This document shows, piece after piece, positions 36,928-40,223 of a DNA stretch of 40,223 nucleotides. The notes beneath the pieces were generated by a model. It had not been told where the DNA came from and ran no database searches. It saw nothing but the letters and a program-made list of their open reading frames with translations. Every line of letters starts with the position of its first letter. Within the stretch, counting starts at the first letter, position 1. The translations under genes were made by a program, and so were the position numbers. The stretch is from Clostridiales bacterium (GTDB lineage Bacteria > Bacillota > Clostridia > Oscillospirales > Oscillospiraceae): NCBI GenBank assembly GCA_022786995.1, contig JALFUW010000034.1:1-40223 (forward strand). Reading direction: 5' to 3'.

Positions 36928-38232
36928 TCAAATGCCCGCTTCCTTCAAGCCGTCGATCACCGACAGGGCCCGCTGGGAAATGGCAAGGTTCTTTTCCGCT
37001 TTTTTCCGAATTCGCTGCTCCAGAGGAGCGATGATGCTGAAATTGATATTCATTGGCTGAAAATTTTCTACACTCTCGTCGCTGATATACAGACCCAGCG
37101 CACCGATGGCGGTGGTCTTAGGGAATTCCGGCAGAGGTCTTCCCTGCACCTTCGCCGCCATGGCCACCGCCGCTAAGTAGCCGGAGGCGGTGGACTCCAC
37201 ATACCCCTCCACGCCGGTCATCTGCCCGGCAAAGGCCACCAGGGGATTGCGGCGGTCGGCGTAGTACTTGTCCAGCAGCTTGGGGCTTTGCAGGAAGGTG
37301 TTCTGGTGCATGACCCCATAGCGGACAAATTCCGCGTTTTGAAGCGCCGGGATCATGGAAAATACCCTTTTCTGCTCACCGAATTTCAGATGAGTCTGGA
37401 AACCCACCAGATTGAAGACGCTACCCGCGGCGTTATCCTGCCGCAGCTGCACCACGGCGTAGGGCTCCTTCCCTGTCCGGGGGTCAGTCAGGCCAACGGG
37501 CTTCAGGGGGCCGTAGCGCAGAGTGTCGAAGCCCCGGCGGGCCATGACCTCCACCGGCATACAGCCTTCAAATACGTTTTTATCCTCAAAGCCGTGAACC
37601 TCCGCTTCCTCGGCGGTAGTCAGGGCGTTCCAGAAGGCCTCGTACTCCTCCCGGTTCATGGCGCAGTTGACATAATCCGGCGTACCCCGGTCATACCGGG
37701 ACTGCCACCAGGCAAGGTTCATGTCGATGGACTCCGCCGTCACCAGCGGCGCGGCGGCATCGAAAAAGTGGAGATACCCGGTTTCGCCGAAGTATTCGCC
37801 AATCGCTTTGCTCAGCGCGTCAGAGGTCAGCGGGCCGGTGGCAATAATCACAGGCCCTTCGGGAATTTCGGTGACTTCTTCCTCAATCACCGTGATTTTT
37901 GGGTGGGAGCGGATCTTTTCCGTGACCATTTTCGCGAAACCGCCGCGGTCAACCGCAAGGCAGCCCCCCGCTTCCACCCGGGTCGCCTCCGCGCAGGACA
38001 GGATCAGACTGTCTAAGCGCCGCAGTTCTTCCTTGAGAAGCCCCACCGCGTTTTCCAGCCGGTCACCCCGCAGGGAGTTGGAGCACACCAGCTCGGCAAA
38101 ATCCGGGCTGTGGTGGGCGGGGGTCATCTTTTTGGGCTTCATTTCGTACAGAAGCACGTCGATATCCCGGTTTGCCAGCTGCCAAGCAGCCTCACACCCG
38201 GCAAGGCCCGCGCCGATGACCTTCACCTGCAT
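36928..38232 (-). CDS. trmFO: Folate-dependent tRNA (uracil-5-)-methyltransferase TrmFO
   Basis: Makes ribothymidine 54 in tRNAs using methylene-THF and FADH2. The 434-residue protein starts with the FAD-binding VIGAGLAGCEAAWQLANR. TPAHHSPDFAELVCSNSLRG and NVFEGCMPVEVMARRG contain the two functional Cys residues. GPLKPVGLTDPRTG, LRQDNAAGSVFNLVGFQT and AGQMTGVEGYVESTASG are further family motifs. The ATG at 38230-38232 lies two bases after the topA stop, and its AAAGGAGG site is formed by the last codons of topA. It uses the same methylene-THF pool as MetF. Confidence 0.97.
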   Translation of the reverse strand: MQVKVIGAGLAGCEAAWQLANRDIDVLLYEMKPKKMTPAHHSPDFAELVCSNSLRGDRLENAVGLLKEELRRLDSLILSCAEATRVEAGGCLAVDRGGFAKMVTEKIRSHPKITVIEEEVTEIPEGPVIIATGPLTSDALSKAIGEYFGETGYLHFFDAAAPLVTAESIDMNLAWWQSRYDRGTPDYVNCAMNREEYEAFWNALTTAEEAEVHGFEDKNVFEGCMPVEVMARRGFDTLRYGPLKPVGLTDPRTGKEPYAVVQLRQDNAAGSVFNLVGFQTHLKFGEQKRVFSMIPALQNAEFVRYGVMHQNTFLQSPKLLDKYYADRRNPLVAFAGQMTGVEGYVESTASGYLAAVAMAAKVQGRPLPEFPKTTAIGALGLYISDESVENFQPMNINFSIIAPLEQRIRKKAEKNLAISQRALSVIDGLKEAGI

Positions 38233-38234
38233 AT

Positions 38235-40223
<1,989 letters not shown>

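Overview
The window looks like a chromosomal core region of an anaerobic, spore-forming Clostridia genome, most likely a gut member of Oscillospirales (placement is inference). Grounds: high-GC Firmicutes-style genes with AGGAGG-type ribosome binding sites, a MetV/RnfC-type methylenetetrahydrofolate reductase cluster of the kind found in acetogens, an IspH-S1 fusion, a SpoVB-like flippase, and a dnaG/sigma-factor operon. No tRNA, rRNA, CRISPR array, prophage or transposase gene was seen. Both edges cut a gene: metF on the left and topA on the right.

Layout. 1-3354 (minus): rnfC-like, metV and metF, the one-carbon reduction module, with a consensus promoter. 3426-6358 (minus): trkA-trkH potassium uptake with promoter and terminator. 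6381-6515: a structured intergenic region that looks like a minus-strand small RNA. 6681-8269: an M20 amidohydrolase (plus) and a small anchored protein (minus). 8392-10549 (minus): small membrane protein, Dabb, ACT (UPF0237) and PFL (UPF0210) operon. 10584-20112 (minus): a long information-processing string hflX-yigZ-[repeat element A]-dgt-dnaG-sigma-sigma-like-cmk-ispH::S1, mostly with overlapping or nearly abutting genes. 20131-21786 (minus): rpmE and an M29 aminopeptidase. 21792-25472 (plus): homocysteine methyltransferase, a membrane-anchored E2-acyltransferase-like protein, BirA and a small acidic anchored protein. 25479-25640: a MITE-like hairpin element touching the pepT stop codon. 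25641-28412 (minus): small membrane protein-pepT, then ackA. 28454-33894 (plus): tmcAL, rhomboid-like pseudoprotease, a two-OB-fold protein, a 465-base repeat-filled gap, nth and a SpoVB-like flippase. 33919-40223 (minus): topA-trmFO-plsX-rnc-[repeat element B]-NahK-like kinase.

Connections. Folate one-carbon units link MetF/MetV/RnfC, the homocysteine methyltransferase and TrmFO. Acetate links AckA and the divergent TmcAL, which consumes acetate. DnaG, TopA, Nth, the OB-fold protein, Dgt and Cmk serve DNA and nucleotide metabolism; the IspH-S1 fusion, HflX, L31, RNase III, TrmFO and TmcAL serve RNA and ribosomes.

Most worth a second look: the E2-like membrane protein with Glu in the catalytic His position and an apparently leaderless mRNA; two copies of an element made of a hairpin core flanked by inverted 4 x 7-bp arrays, both lying between minus-strand genes and one supplying the rnc stop codon; the minus-strand sRNA candidate; the AT-rich internal promoter plus internal ribosome binding site that could release free S1 protein from the ispH::S1 gene; the overlapping pair of sigma-factor genes, the second of which looks degenerate; and the rhomboid-like pseudoprotease with a zinc-binding tail.
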